64,000 bases of DNA from Bacteroidota bacterium (GTDB lineage Bacteria > Bacteroidota > Bacteroidia > Flavobacteriales > Weeksellaceae), in NCBI GenBank assembly GCA_023393915.1, contig JAEXBS010000021.1, positions 124,001-188,000 of the forward strand, given 5' to 3'. The notes beneath the pieces were generated by a model that worked only from the letters and a program-made list of their open reading frames with translations, did not search any database and was not told the origin of the DNA. This document shows, piece after piece, positions 8,303 to 16,140 of this stretch (position 1 is the stretch's first letter; every line of letters starts with the position of its first letter). The translations under genes and the position numbers were made by a program.

Positions 8303-8330
8303 TGATCCCGCTGGTACAAAACTCGAACCT
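8303..8330 (-). repeat. tRNA-3'-end-like fragment, possible integration scar
   Basis: Read on the - strand this stretch gives GGTTCGAGT, then seven unmatched bases, then CAGCGGGATCA, followed by the hairpin terminator. The two pieces resemble a T-loop and an acceptor 3' strand of a tRNA, but the T-stem does not pair and no tRNA body is present. This is the usual look of an attachment-site scar. It could also be chance similarity. Confidence 0.35.
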
Positions 8331-8590
8331 TTTATTAGAAGATTTGAGGCGATTGAACCAATTGAAAGATAGCTGTTATATATATATTATTTGGATAAAA
8401 ATAAAGTTAGTTGCTCTAAACCGAAAAACACTTTAAATAGAGAAAAAAGGAAATTGTAAAAATTATCGCTGAAGAAATCACAAAGCAATTTAACCTTACC
8501 GACTAACTCAAGAATGATCCTAATTTATAGTATTTGGTGCAACAGAAATAGGTATTCATAAAGCTGACTGAAAGCTTTATCGTCGCCTTT
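8331..8590. other. Intergenic stretch without recognised gene
   Basis: AT-rich DNA between the arsenic operon and the tail of carotenoid cluster 2. A hairpin with arms ATAAAGCT and AGCTTTAT lies at 8558-8580, just after the end of the epimerase gene, but no T run follows. No open frame of convincing composition was found. Confidence 0.6.
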
Positions 8591-9493
8591 CTACATAAAA
8601 AATGTCTTTTCAATCGAGCTATATTCAAATTTAAATCCGGCCTTTTTTATTCTTTCATTGGCCACCCTAGAACCATTTAATAACATTACGGACATTTCTC
8701 CAAAAAATAATTTTATCAGAAATGTAGGTGCATTGGGCAAAAAGCTTTTCTTCCCGAATGATTGTAGAAGTGCTTCCGAAAAATCATTCATCATAATGTG
8801 CTTGGAAGAAACAGCATTAAAAATCCCACGTATTTCATTTGTTTTTAAGATAAATTCATACAACCGGACTAAATCTCTAATATCAATCCAGGGCAAATAT
8901 TGCTTGCCGTTTCCTAATGATGTATTGATGCCCAACTTCGCCAAAGGTGCTAATTTTTTATACATGCCACCCTCTTTCCCGAGGACAACACCAAGTCTTA
9001 AAATCACCGTGGTAATACCCAAACTTTCGAATTGCAATGCTGATTTTTCCCACTTTTCACAAACATTCGCTAGAAAATCGTTCCCATTATTGGATTCTTC
9101 TGTAAGTATCTCATCGGAAGTAAATGCCCCATAATACCCTGTGGCAGAAGAGGAAATGAAAGAATGTATGTTAGAACCCGTTGTTTTAACATACTTAAAA
9201 AGCAAATCTATTGCCTTGATCCGGCTTACAATTATTTCAACTTTCCTTTTTTCCGTCCAACGTTTTTCGGAAATGTTTTCTCCGGTTAGATTGATGATTT
9301 TCGTAACGCCCTCAAAGGCTTTTTCGTCAATAAAGCCATTTTCAATATCCCATTTAAAATACTGGATGTTTTCCGTGGTATCGATACTGTTCCTTCGGGT
9401 TAAGACATTTACGATATAGCCACAATTTATCAGGTGTTTAATTAATGCTTTTCCAACAAAACCTGTGCCCCCGGCGATTAATATCTTTTTCAT
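8591..9493 (-). CDS. TIGR01777-family NAD-dependent epimerase-like protein
   Basis: A 300-residue extended SDR protein. The nucleotide-binding motif GGTGFVGKALIKHL is at residues 8-21, and INLTGENISEKRWTEKRK is the signature of the TIGR01777 (YfcH/SulA-like) group. SSSATGYYG supplies the catalytic serine and the tyrosine region. The substrate is not known for the family. It is the last gene of carotenoid cluster 2, and its start overlaps the idi stop by four bases. Related genes are commonly found with photolyase and carotenoid genes in Bacteroidota. Confidence 0.85.
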   Translation of the reverse strand: MKKILIAGGTGFVGKALIKHLINCGYIVNVLTRRNSIDTTENIQYFKWDIENGFIDEKAFEGVTKIINLTGENISEKRWTEKRKVEIIVSRIKAIDLLFKYVKTTGSNIHSFISSSATGYYGAFTSDEILTEESNNGNDFLANVCEKWEKSALQFESLGITTVILRLGVVLGKEGGMYKKLAPLAKLGINTSLGNGKQYLPWIDIRDLVRLYEFILKTNEIRGIFNAVSSKHIMMNDFSEALLQSFGKKSFLPNAPTFLIKLFFGEMSVMLLNGSRVANERIKKAGFKFEYSSIEKTFFM

Positions 9494-10008
9494 TGATTGA
9501 TTTTTGAAAGTAACTCCGGAAAAGCCTGTTTGAACCAGACCGTGTAATGCGATGGATTATTTTTTATATCTAGTATAATTTCATCCGCATTCATCCACTT
9601 ATAGTCCTGTGCTTCATCTCGGTTTAAAACAGGACTTTGGTCAGAGTAACCAACAAAAACATAATCCAACTCGTGTTCTGTCAAATTATTTTCAACGCGC
9701 TCATTGTATATAAATGAATAGATCAATTTTAAATCACATTTCAGTCCCATTTCATAATTTAGCCGCTCCTCCGCACTTAAAGCAACGTTTTCTCCCCATT
9801 GCGGATGCGAACAACAGGTATTTGTCCATAAACTGGCTCCGTGGTATTTGTGCCCTGCCCGCTGCTGTAAAAGCAATTCCCCTTTACCATTGAATATAAA
9901 TACCGAAAAAGCTCTGTGAAGCCACCCTTGTTCATGAGCAACCAGTTTTTCCATCTCAGCAATTGCATTATCGCTTTCATCCACTAGCACTATATTGTTT
10001 CTCTCCAT
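9490..10008 (-). CDS. idi: Isopentenyl-diphosphate delta-isomerase, type 1
   Basis: A 172-residue Nudix-fold isomerase that balances IPP and DMAPP, the precursors of the carotenoid chain. The catalytic cysteine segment is TNTCCSHP near residue 64, and the metal/Glu region is AEERLNYEMGL followed by ERVENNLTEHELDYVF. The opening HRAFSVFIFNGKGELLLQQRA is typical. It sits between photolyase and the TIGR01777 gene. It is present only in copy 2, so this copy supplies precursor balancing for the whole pathway. Confidence 0.93.
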   Translation of the reverse strand: MERNNIVLVDESDNAIAEMEKLVAHEQGWLHRAFSVFIFNGKGELLLQQRAGHKYHGASLWTNTCCSHPQWGENVALSAEERLNYEMGLKCDLKLIYSFIYNERVENNLTEHELDYVFVGYSDQSPVLNRDEAQDYKWMNADEIILDIKNNPSHYTVWFKQAFPELLSKINQ

Positions 10009-10028
10009 TTTTCAATTAAGGTTACTAT

Positions 10029-11330
10029 TTAGTTGTCTCTAACAGCCTCTCCATATACTTTTAAAGCCCTTTCTCGTGCGAAATTGTGTTCTAACATTTT
10101 TTCGGGATAAGCATCTGTCCCAAATTGGGGAAGCCATTTTTTAATATATTCCAGCTTTTTGTCAAATTTTTCGGTTTGTAAAGCGGGGTTAAACACCCTG
10201 AAATAGGGTGCAGCATCGCAACCCGAACCTGCTGCCCATTGCCAGTTTCCATTGTTGGCAGACAAGTCATAATCGTTCAGCTTCTGAGCAAAGTAGACTT
10301 CGCCCCAACGCCAATCGATCAGTAAATGCTTGCACAAAAAACTCGCTACGATCATCCGAACCCGGTTGTGCATAAAACCTGTTTGGTTCAACTGTCGCAT
10401 TCCTGCATCTACAATCGGATAGCCTGTTTTTCCCTCACACCATTTTTCATATTCCCGCTCATTGTTTCGCCATTTGATAGTATCGTATTTAGCTTTGAAG
10501 GATTGGTTAACCACTTTCGGGAAATGATACAGGATTTGCATAAAAAATTCCCGCCAGATCAATTCATTCAGCCACGTTTGATTGTGGTTCAATGCAAAAG
10601 CTACGCATTTACGAATACTGATGGTGCCAAATCGAAGAGCGATGCCCAACTCTGTTGTCCTTTGCATTGCTGGATAATCCCTGAACTTGTCGTATTCATC
10701 AATAATTTTTTCATCTAATTTTGGGAGTGAAAAAGTAATATCTGTTTTCTCAAAACCAAGTTCATTCAACAAAGGAATTTCGGTAAACTCTTGCCTGAAA
10801 AATTTATTGTAATCAGGATCGTACGACTTGTAATTTTCTTCCCTCAATAACTCTTTCCATTTTTTGGAATAAGGGGTGTAAACTGTGTAAGGTGTGCCGT
10901 CATTTTTCACCACATCATTTTTATCAAAAATGACCTGATCTTTTAATGCCTTAAAAGGAATGTTTCGTTCGTTGAAAAATTGGTAAATCTCCGTATCCCG
11001 TTTAATGGCTTGCGGTTCATAATCCCGATTGCAAAAGACACCTTGAATATCATATTTTTCGGAAAGTATTTTAAAAACATCCGACGGATTGCCATAAAAT
11101 GTATTCAGCCTTGCGTTGAATGTCTTCAATCCATTATTTATGGTCGAAAGTACCTGATGGATGTAGTCAACCCTTCGGTCCTTTTTATCTTCTAATTTTT
11201 TCAGGATGGTTTCATCAAAAATAAAAATAGGGAATACGGGAAATTCAGAAGCAAGTGCGTGATATAACCCCACATTGTCTTCCAAACGCAAATCTCTGCG
11301 AAACCAAAAAACGGAGACCTTACTTTTCAT
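10029..11330 (-). CDS. phrB: Deoxyribodipyrimidine photolyase/cryptochrome family protein
   Basis: A 433-residue flavoprotein that would repair UV-induced pyrimidine dimers using light. The N-terminal antenna domain begins VFWFRRDLRLEDNVGL. The FAD-binding C-terminal half shows WLNELIWREFFMQILYHFP, GKTGYPIVDAGMRQL, MHNRVRMIVASFL and DYDLSANNGNWQWAAGSG, all class I photolyase signatures. Its start overlaps the lipocalin stop by 11 bases. Grouping with carotenoid genes fits a photoprotection operon. Confidence 0.93.
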   Translation of the reverse strand: MKSKVSVFWFRRDLRLEDNVGLYHALASEFPVFPIFIFDETILKKLEDKKDRRVDYIHQVLSTINNGLKTFNARLNTFYGNPSDVFKILSEKYDIQGVFCNRDYEPQAIKRDTEIYQFFNERNIPFKALKDQVIFDKNDVVKNDGTPYTVYTPYSKKWKELLREENYKSYDPDYNKFFRQEFTEIPLLNELGFEKTDITFSLPKLDEKIIDEYDKFRDYPAMQRTTELGIALRFGTISIRKCVAFALNHNQTWLNELIWREFFMQILYHFPKVVNQSFKAKYDTIKWRNNEREYEKWCEGKTGYPIVDAGMRQLNQTGFMHNRVRMIVASFLCKHLLIDWRWGEVYFAQKLNDYDLSANNGNWQWAAGSGCDAAPYFRVFNPALQTEKFDKKLEYIKKWLPQFGTDAYPEKMLEHNFARERALKVYGEAVRDN

Positions 11331-11883
11331 TCAGAAATGGATTATCGTTCCTGTCGTGTTTTACCCAGATAAGTTCAGAGGTGTCGTAGCCTATTTCTTC
11401 TGCAATTCTCAAGTAGTTGGATTTGATTTCTTCAGGAATACTTTTTGTTCTCGATAGAATCCACAAATAATCCAAGTTTTTTCCGGCAATTAAGGCATAT
11501 TGGTAACTTTCTTCCACTGCAACTACATTGTAACCTGTATAAAAGGGGCCGAAAAAACTTACTTTTAATCCTGCAACATCTTTATTTCCTCTAAACTTTG
11601 CTAAGCCATCCGCTTTTTTCCATTCTGCTTTTTTGTAATTATAACCACTGTTCAACACAGCGATGTTGCCTTTTTTGTTCAGGCTGTATTGAGCGGAAAC
11701 ATTGTCCAAATCCTTTTCAAAACGAAAATCAAAACGAGCAATTTCGTACCATGTGCCCAAATACCTATCTAAATCAAAGTTTTTGACTGGCTTTGCATTT
11801 TTGGGGATGGGGGCACAGGAATTTAAAAGAGCAACTAAGCCTATGGCACAGGCTGCTATTAAAATTTTATTTTTTGCTTTCAT
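11320..11883 (-). CDS. blc: Blc-type lipocalin lipoprotein, cluster 2
   Basis: Second lipocalin of 187 residues from ATG 11883, giving a lipoprotein signal with lipobox LNSC. Motifs YLGTWYEIARFDFRFEK and LDYLWILSRTKSI match the copy-1 protein closely. It overlaps crtY by 17 bases at its start and photolyase by 11 bases at its end, so it is firmly embedded in the operon. Function as for the copy-1 lipocalin: hydrophobic ligand binding at the outer membrane, with carotenoid a possible ligand. Confidence 0.88.
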   Translation of the reverse strand: MKAKNKILIAACAIGLVALLNSCAPIPKNAKPVKNFDLDRYLGTWYEIARFDFRFEKDLDNVSAQYSLNKKGNIAVLNSGYNYKKAEWKKADGLAKFRGNKDVAGLKVSFFGPFYTGYNVVAVEESYQYALIAGKNLDYLWILSRTKSIPEEIKSNYLRIAEEIGYDTSELIWVKHDRNDNPFLNEK

Positions 11884-12568
11884 TGTGCGTATATTTAAAT
11901 TTTTCAAAAAAGTAGAGCACCAAAAGAAACTGTGTATATCCGTAAACGGCGTCTTCGATTGGTATCGTTAGTATTCGTATGCCTAGGAAATCTCCAGGAT
12001 TGTAATTCACTATGGGTGTTTCTAATCCAGTACCAGTCAGCACGCCATTTACTGGAAAGAAACCTAGCATCAATATTGTAAATACCAGCGATGCTTTGCC
12101 AATCCAATCTGCCCGAGCAATAAAATGCAGGTAAATTAAAGTTGCTGAAGTGGTGATAGCTGTTACCAATGTATAGATTTTATCGTAATGCAACAAAGCG
12201 ATAACCACACAGACAATCAAAGTGACAAAAACGATAAGATTATTAAAGCTGGATAGCCATCCTAGCTTGAAAAATTTATCAAAGCAGAAATAGGTAAATA
12301 CGCATGAAAATGGAATGAATATAAAGAAAAGCCACTCTTCAAGAGGCAATCCCGCTATCACTATTCCAAGAGTGTAGTCTGTGTTGAACCACCAAACACC
12401 TTTTGCCGTAAACCATACATCCCAAGATATTAATGGAATGGCAACTAGAACGGCGGATTTTATGTACGCTCCAAAATATCGGTTAAAGCGAATTTGCTTA
12501 TCAAAAGATGCAATGAAGCAAATGATAACCGTAAAAAATAATATCAGTGAATACGTATATGCCATCAT
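11867..12568 (-). CDS. crtY: Lycopene beta-cyclase, CrtYcd-type, cluster 2
   Basis: A 233-residue membrane cyclase collinear with the copy-1 protein. Both PxE motifs are present, GLPLEEWLFF and TIPIEDAVYG, with small substitutions relative to copy 1. About seven hydrophobic helices are visible. It overlaps crtZ by four bases and the lipocalin by 17. No lesion is visible, so this copy should be functional. Confidence 0.92.
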   Translation of the reverse strand: MMAYTYSLILFFTVIICFIASFDKQIRFNRYFGAYIKSAVLVAIPLISWDVWFTAKGVWWFNTDYTLGIVIAGLPLEEWLFFIFIPFSCVFTYFCFDKFFKLGWLSSFNNLIVFVTLIVCVVIALLHYDKIYTLVTAITTSATLIYLHFIARADWIGKASLVFTILMLGFFPVNGVLTGTGLETPIVNYNPGDFLGIRILTIPIEDAVYGYTQFLLVLYFFEKFKYTHNESKK

Positions 12569-13023
12569 TTTTTAGAAGAATTGAAATACATTTTAAAATA
12601 CTTGAATGGCACATATAAAAAGCCAAAACACTCACCATTTTCTTTGCCAATATGCTTGTGATGTTGTTTATGTGCTCTTCGAAGTGCCAAAAAATAGGGG
12701 TTTTTCGTCTTGGTCAATAATTTAATCCTTTGGTGGATAAAGACATCGTGTACGAAAAAATAGGCCATTCCATACAGCATAATGCCCAATCCTATAAAAA
12801 ACAAATAATTGAAATTTTCTAGCGAACCGAAATACATTAATGCGATGGTCGGTATAGCAAATATGACAAAGAAATAGTCATTCTTTTCAAGAGCTCCTTC
12901 ATTGCTATGATCGTGATGGTCTTTGTGTAAACCCCAAAGAAAGCCGTGCATAATATATTTGTGGATAACCCAAGTGGCTCCTTCCATGACTATAAATGCT
13001 CCAAATACAATTAAAAAGTTCAT
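12565..13023 (-). CDS. crtZ: Beta-carotene hydroxylase, cluster 2
   Basis: A 152-residue di-iron membrane hydroxylase with all histidine clusters: HKYIMHG, HKDHHDH, HDVFIHQR and HKQHHKH. It is gaplessly alignable with the copy-1 protein. It lies nine bases after the SRPBCC gene and overlaps crtY by four bases. No lesion is visible, so both CrtZ copies look functional. Confidence 0.93.
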   Translation of the reverse strand: MNFLIVFGAFIVMEGATWVIHKYIMHGFLWGLHKDHHDHSNEGALEKNDYFFVIFAIPTIALMYFGSLENFNYLFFIGLGIMLYGMAYFFVHDVFIHQRIKLLTKTKNPYFLALRRAHKQHHKHIGKENGECFGFLYVPFKYFKMYFNSSKK

Positions 13024-13032
13024 AGCCTCTTT

Positions 13033-13491
13033 TTACTTGTTAAATAATTTTTCTAAAACGCTGTAGCGGAAATCAAAGATGTGTGCCAACTTCTTTTTCA
13101 CAAAGAGTCGATGTGCTATCTTCCCTAAAAAACCGTAAGGCAATTCATAATCTACAGTATCTTTCATCAGCACGCCGTCTTTATTGGGGATAAATTCGTG
13201 AAAATGGTTCCAGTATTTGTAAGGCCCTTTCTCCTGAAAATCAATAAAGCTTTTATTGGGTTCCACATGGGTAATTCTCGTTCTCCACTTCAACGGAACT
13301 TTCAGCAACGGCGAAACGATATAATCGATCACCATTCCTTCAGTAATCTGTTCGCTGTTATAATCAGTCAGCACCGTAAAACCCATATTTTTGGGTGTAA
13401 TCTTGGAAAGGTTCTTCGGACAAGAAAAAAAGTCCCAAGCTGTTTCGATATCGCAATTCAATTGTTGCTCCCTGTATAACCGGTGTTTCAT
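13033..13491 (-). CDS. SRPBCC (START-like) protein, intact copy of cluster 2
   Basis: A 152-residue protein with the SRPBCC pattern: an N-terminal strand and REQQLNCDIETAWDFFS, a central FQEKGPYKYWNHFHEF, and the family-typical YELPYGFLGKIAH near the C-terminus. The fold encloses a hydrophobic cavity. The family is regularly found between carotenoid genes in Bacteroidota, but its exact role is unknown. Ligand carriage or assistance to the cyclase or hydroxylase are possibilities. It is intact here and frameshifted in copy 1, so this gene likely supplies the only full protein. Confidence 0.85.
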   Translation of the reverse strand: MKHRLYREQQLNCDIETAWDFFSCPKNLSKITPKNMGFTVLTDYNSEQITEGMVIDYIVSPLLKVPLKWRTRITHVEPNKSFIDFQEKGPYKYWNHFHEFIPNKDGVLMKDTVDYELPYGFLGKIAHRLFVKKKLAHIFDFRYSVLEKLFNK

Positions 13492-13494
13492 AGT

Positions 13495-13805
13495 TTAGTC
13501 TTTTAAAAGCGTTCCTATATTTGTCTGCAAAATCTCCGACCTGATTTAGTGTCGGTTTTCCTTAATAAATTTGGCATCCTCATTTATGTTTGACTTATAT
13601 CCTAAAAAAGACGGAGCATTTTTTTGAACCGAAAGTCGGATAAATCTTAATTCCACATTTTCAGGTTCTTTTTTGATTGCCTTGCTCTTCCTCCTGGTCG
13701 GTCGTGTTTTTCAAATACGTTAACTTCGTTTCCTGCTTTCACCAGATAGGCGGTTGCGGACAGTCCGGAAAAACCAGAACCGATAACGGCTATTTTCTTC
13801 TTCAT
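13495..13805 (-). pseudogene. Deletion fusion of crtI 5' end and the small secreted gene 3' end
   Basis: From ATG 13805 the sequence reads as the start of CrtI (MKKKIAVIGSGFSGL, EKHDRPGGRARQ). After 43 codons it jumps to the 3' part of the small secreted gene, in a different frame (AIKKEPENVELRFIRLSVQ). The crtI frame ends nine residues after the jump. The second part carries a further one-base shift before its stop at 13495. The missing segment corresponds to copy-1 positions of about 797-3250, that is most of crtI, all of crtB and the front of the secreted gene. The start overlaps the marR stop (ATGA), as in an intact operon. Confidence 0.9.
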
Positions 13806-14464
13806 CGCCCTTTATCTTTTAAAACTTCATTCAATAAATATTCTGGTTCAATATTTTTATCGTAGATCTGTTGATGAAAATCATTGAGTTTATTGAGCAA
13901 CCTGATCAATTCCATTTTTTCGTTATGGGTTAAATCGCCTGTAACGATTTCAGTTGCTTTTCTGATTTTGTCCATTTGCTTTTTTAAAACCTCAAGCCCT
14001 TTATTGCTGATGCTTAAAACCTTACTTCTTTTGTCGGTCTCAGAGTCGGTTTGATTTACCCAACGTTGCGCAATCAACCGGTTGATAACTTGCATTCCCC
14101 CAGGTTTTTCGTGAACGTTCCTTTTTATCAAGTCCATTTTGGTCATTTTCCCGAAAGCTTTTAGGTTAATGAGGTAGATAAAATCTTCCTGCGTAGAAAA
14201 ATCCGATCCGAATATGGCGGACTTTGAATAACTCTTGGCATATCTGTTCATATGGACAATTAAAGTATTAATGACACTTTCTGCACTACGTCCCTTTTCT
14301 TTTCCATCCCAACTAGGTTCATTATTTTTTTCTTCACCTTTATAATTGGCAACTATCCATCTTTTAAAACCTTCGATATCATTAGGATATGCCCTTCATT
14401 GAAGAACATCTGCTTCAAATTCCTCAAGCAGATTGACAACATTTTTTAGAATATCATATTTCAT
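13802..14464 (-). pseudogene. MarR-family regulator with an in-frame stop, cluster 2
   Basis: The frame from ATG 14464 aligns with the copy-1 regulator from its first residue (MKYDILKNVVNLLEEFE). It hits TGA at 14396-14398 (codon 23), then continues in the same frame through DIEGFKRWIVANY and DGKEKGRSAESVINTLIVH to the stop at 13802. A shorter product could restart at ATG 14251 (149 residues) and would keep the whole winged helix. Loss of function is likely but not certain. Confidence 0.85.
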
Positions 14465-14474
14465 ACTGTTATAT

Positions 14475-14525
14475 TAGTATACAAATATACTATAAAATAT
14501 ACTAAAATATATTTTTTTTATACTA
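14475..14525 (-). promoter_or_regulatory. Promoter and TATACTA repeat operator region of cluster 2
   Basis: The heptamer TATACTA occurs three times on the + strand (14486-14492, 14498-14504, 14519-14525) and once inverted (14475-14481), forming the palindrome TAGTATA-CAAA-TATACTA. On the - strand the palindrome centre contains TATATTTG, a flavobacterial -7 box (TAnnTTTG), just before the marR start. A MarR dimer binding here would block its own promoter. Confidence 0.65.
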
Positions 14526-15045
14526 AATCTCATATGTTTATTTTTTAACAATACAGCCCTTGAGAAGGTCGGGAGTATATATAATCATGACAATGTAATT
14601 AATGGAAATAAAACTGTAGTGACCTAACCATTCAGCTCATTGCATAATATTGGATTTGAATCTTATAGAAAGAAGAGAAATAAAAGCTGATCCAAAAGTC
14701 ATATGGAACGTGTAACAAACCTGGCAGAAAAAAAACAGTGGTCTATTTATGGTAAATGGCCGTGGTATAACATCAAAATTTAGAGCTAACTTCTTTTTCT
14801 GTGTTCTATACTCTTTTATTATTGGCCCAGTCTTTGAGAAAAAAACTTGGTCTAATGTGTAATGAATAATATTGAAATCAAGTATGATTAATCTTTCTTC
14901 ATTGCTCTCAAATTGCATTTCTTAGCTGTACATCATCGCTTAAAAATTTGCACATAAACACAAATTTTAAAGATATATCATCGGTGTTGTGGGACGTATG
15001 TAGCATTCCTGTAATGCATTTAAGGCAAAGACATCTCTGAAACTG
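14526..15045. other. Non-coding or decayed stretch upstream of the recombinase relic
   Basis: About 520 AT-rich bases between the cluster-2 promoter and the recombinase remnant. An open frame of 93 codons exists on the - strand at 14637-14918, but I recognise no family in it and it has no supporting context. Probably eroded mobile-element DNA. Confidence 0.5.
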
Positions 15046-15969
15046 GTCAAATTGTTTGTAGCATTTCATTGGGGTATATCAATAAGATAACAGAAGGCAA
15101 AAAGCAATTCATTGCACCCCATGATTTTGAAGCACCGCTTTTAAAATGGGCGTTTGAACAAATCGTTTCCAATAACTTTAATACGGAAGAGATATAAAAT
15201 GGTTTCGGGAGAAAGCTGATGGGAAAGGTCGGTTCAGCAAAAATAATTTTTGGGTAGCCGTCCGTAACCCTTTGTACTGTGGCAAAATATTCATCCCTCC
15301 GTACAAAGAGGTAAAGGGGTATTTTCTCAAAGGACAACACTAGCCTTTAATCAGCGAACAGACCTTTGCTTATGTGCAGGATATTCTCGATGGGAGAAAA
15401 CGGGTTGTAAAACCTAAAATCGTGGCTATGGACAATCTACCGCTTAGAGGCCTTCTCAAATGCCCTAAATGTGAGCGTATGCCGACCGGAAGTGCCTCAA
15501 AAGGCAAGATCGGGTTTATTACAATTACTATCATTGCACTTCCGCTTGCGGAGTACGGTTCAAAGCCGAAACAGCTAATGAGGCATTCTTAAAACAATTA
15601 CCGTATATGTCGCCAAAAGAGGGCATGATCGATATTTTTATCGAAGCCTTTATTAAAGATTTCAATAACAAAACCAAAGCCTAAAACACCGAACGGGAAA
15701 ATATCATTGGTGAGATTGATGCTTTGAACAAACGCTATCAAAATGCACTTTTAAAGAATGCCGATGGAGAAATGGCAGACGATGATTTCCAAGAAGTAAA
15801 GAAACTGACCAAAGGAAAGATTGAGGTTTTGGAACGAAGATTAAATGACTTGGCAGTGGTCGGAACAGAGATTTAGGATTTGGTTGCATCTACCTTAAAA
15901 AAGGTCGCAAACATTGATAGACGCTATGAAAACGGCGATATTGAGGAAAATAACAGCCAGTTACAAGGC
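15046..15969 (+). pseudogene. Decayed large serine recombinase (C-terminal part)
   Basis: Pieces in several frames join into a recombinase-family protein. They include FIAPHDFEAPLLKWAFEQIV, FWVAVRNPLYCGKIFIPPY, SEQTFAYVQDILDGRKR, then the zinc-ribbon piece LPLRGLLKCPKCERMPTGS with a frame change before YYYYHCTSACGVRF. A coiled-coil part, IIGEIDALNKRYQNALL through KGKIEVLERRLNDLA, ends near 15960. Stops and shifts occur at several points (for example after ERRLNDLAVVGTEI). The N-terminal catalytic resolvase domain is absent. It sits just outside the 3' end of tRNA-Arg and is the relic of an integrative element. Confidence 0.8.
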
Positions 15970-16010
15970 AAAAAAAATGGGACAAGTCTATCATTTTTAG
16001 ACTTGTCCCA
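15970..16010 (-). terminator. Terminator of tRNA-Arg(ACG)
   Basis: A perfect 13-pair stem, TGGGACAAGTCTA with TAGACTTGTCCCA, is followed on the - strand by eight T residues. It lies six bases after the mature tRNA 3' end. Confidence 0.88.
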
Positions 16011-16015
16011 AGAGG

Positions 16016-16089
16016 TGAACGCGGAAGGAGTCGAACCCTCAACCTTCAGAGCCGTAATCTGACGCTCTATCCAATTGAGCTACGCGTCC
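16016..16089 (-). tRNA. tRNA-Arg(ACG)
   Basis: A 74-nt cloverleaf. The acceptor GGACGCG pairs with CGCGTTC, the D-arm is GCTC/GAGC, the anticodon stem is TCAGA/TCTGA with loop TTACGGC (anticodon ACG), and the T-arm is GAGGG-TTCGACT-CCTTC. The CCA end is not encoded. Its 3' end faces the recombinase relic and the carotenoid/arsenic island, the usual geometry for a tRNA-targeted element. Confidence 0.95.
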
Positions 16090-16108
16090 AGTTTTGTTTT
16101 ACGGTTTG

Positions 16109-16116
16109 CAAATATA
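16109..16116 (-). promoter_or_regulatory. -7 promoter box of tRNA-Arg(ACG)
   Basis: TATATTTG on the - strand, 19 bases before the tRNA 5' end, matches the flavobacterial TAnnTTTG box. Confidence 0.55.
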
Positions 16117-16140
16117 GCACTTTTTTGTTTCCTTTGAAAG

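Noticed and set aside
14637..14918. 93-codon frame on the - strand
   Set aside because: No recognisable family, no promoter or neighbour support, and it lies in AT-rich decayed DNA.
15374..15592. Open frame of 72 codons as an independent gene
   Set aside because: It contains the zinc-ribbon piece of the serine recombinase (LRGLLKCPKC) and continues out of frame into the rest of that protein, so it is part of the pseudogene.
15880..16062. 60-codon frame overlapping the tRNA-Arg(ACG) terminator
   Set aside because: Part recombinase relic and part antisense of the tRNA and its terminator; not a gene.
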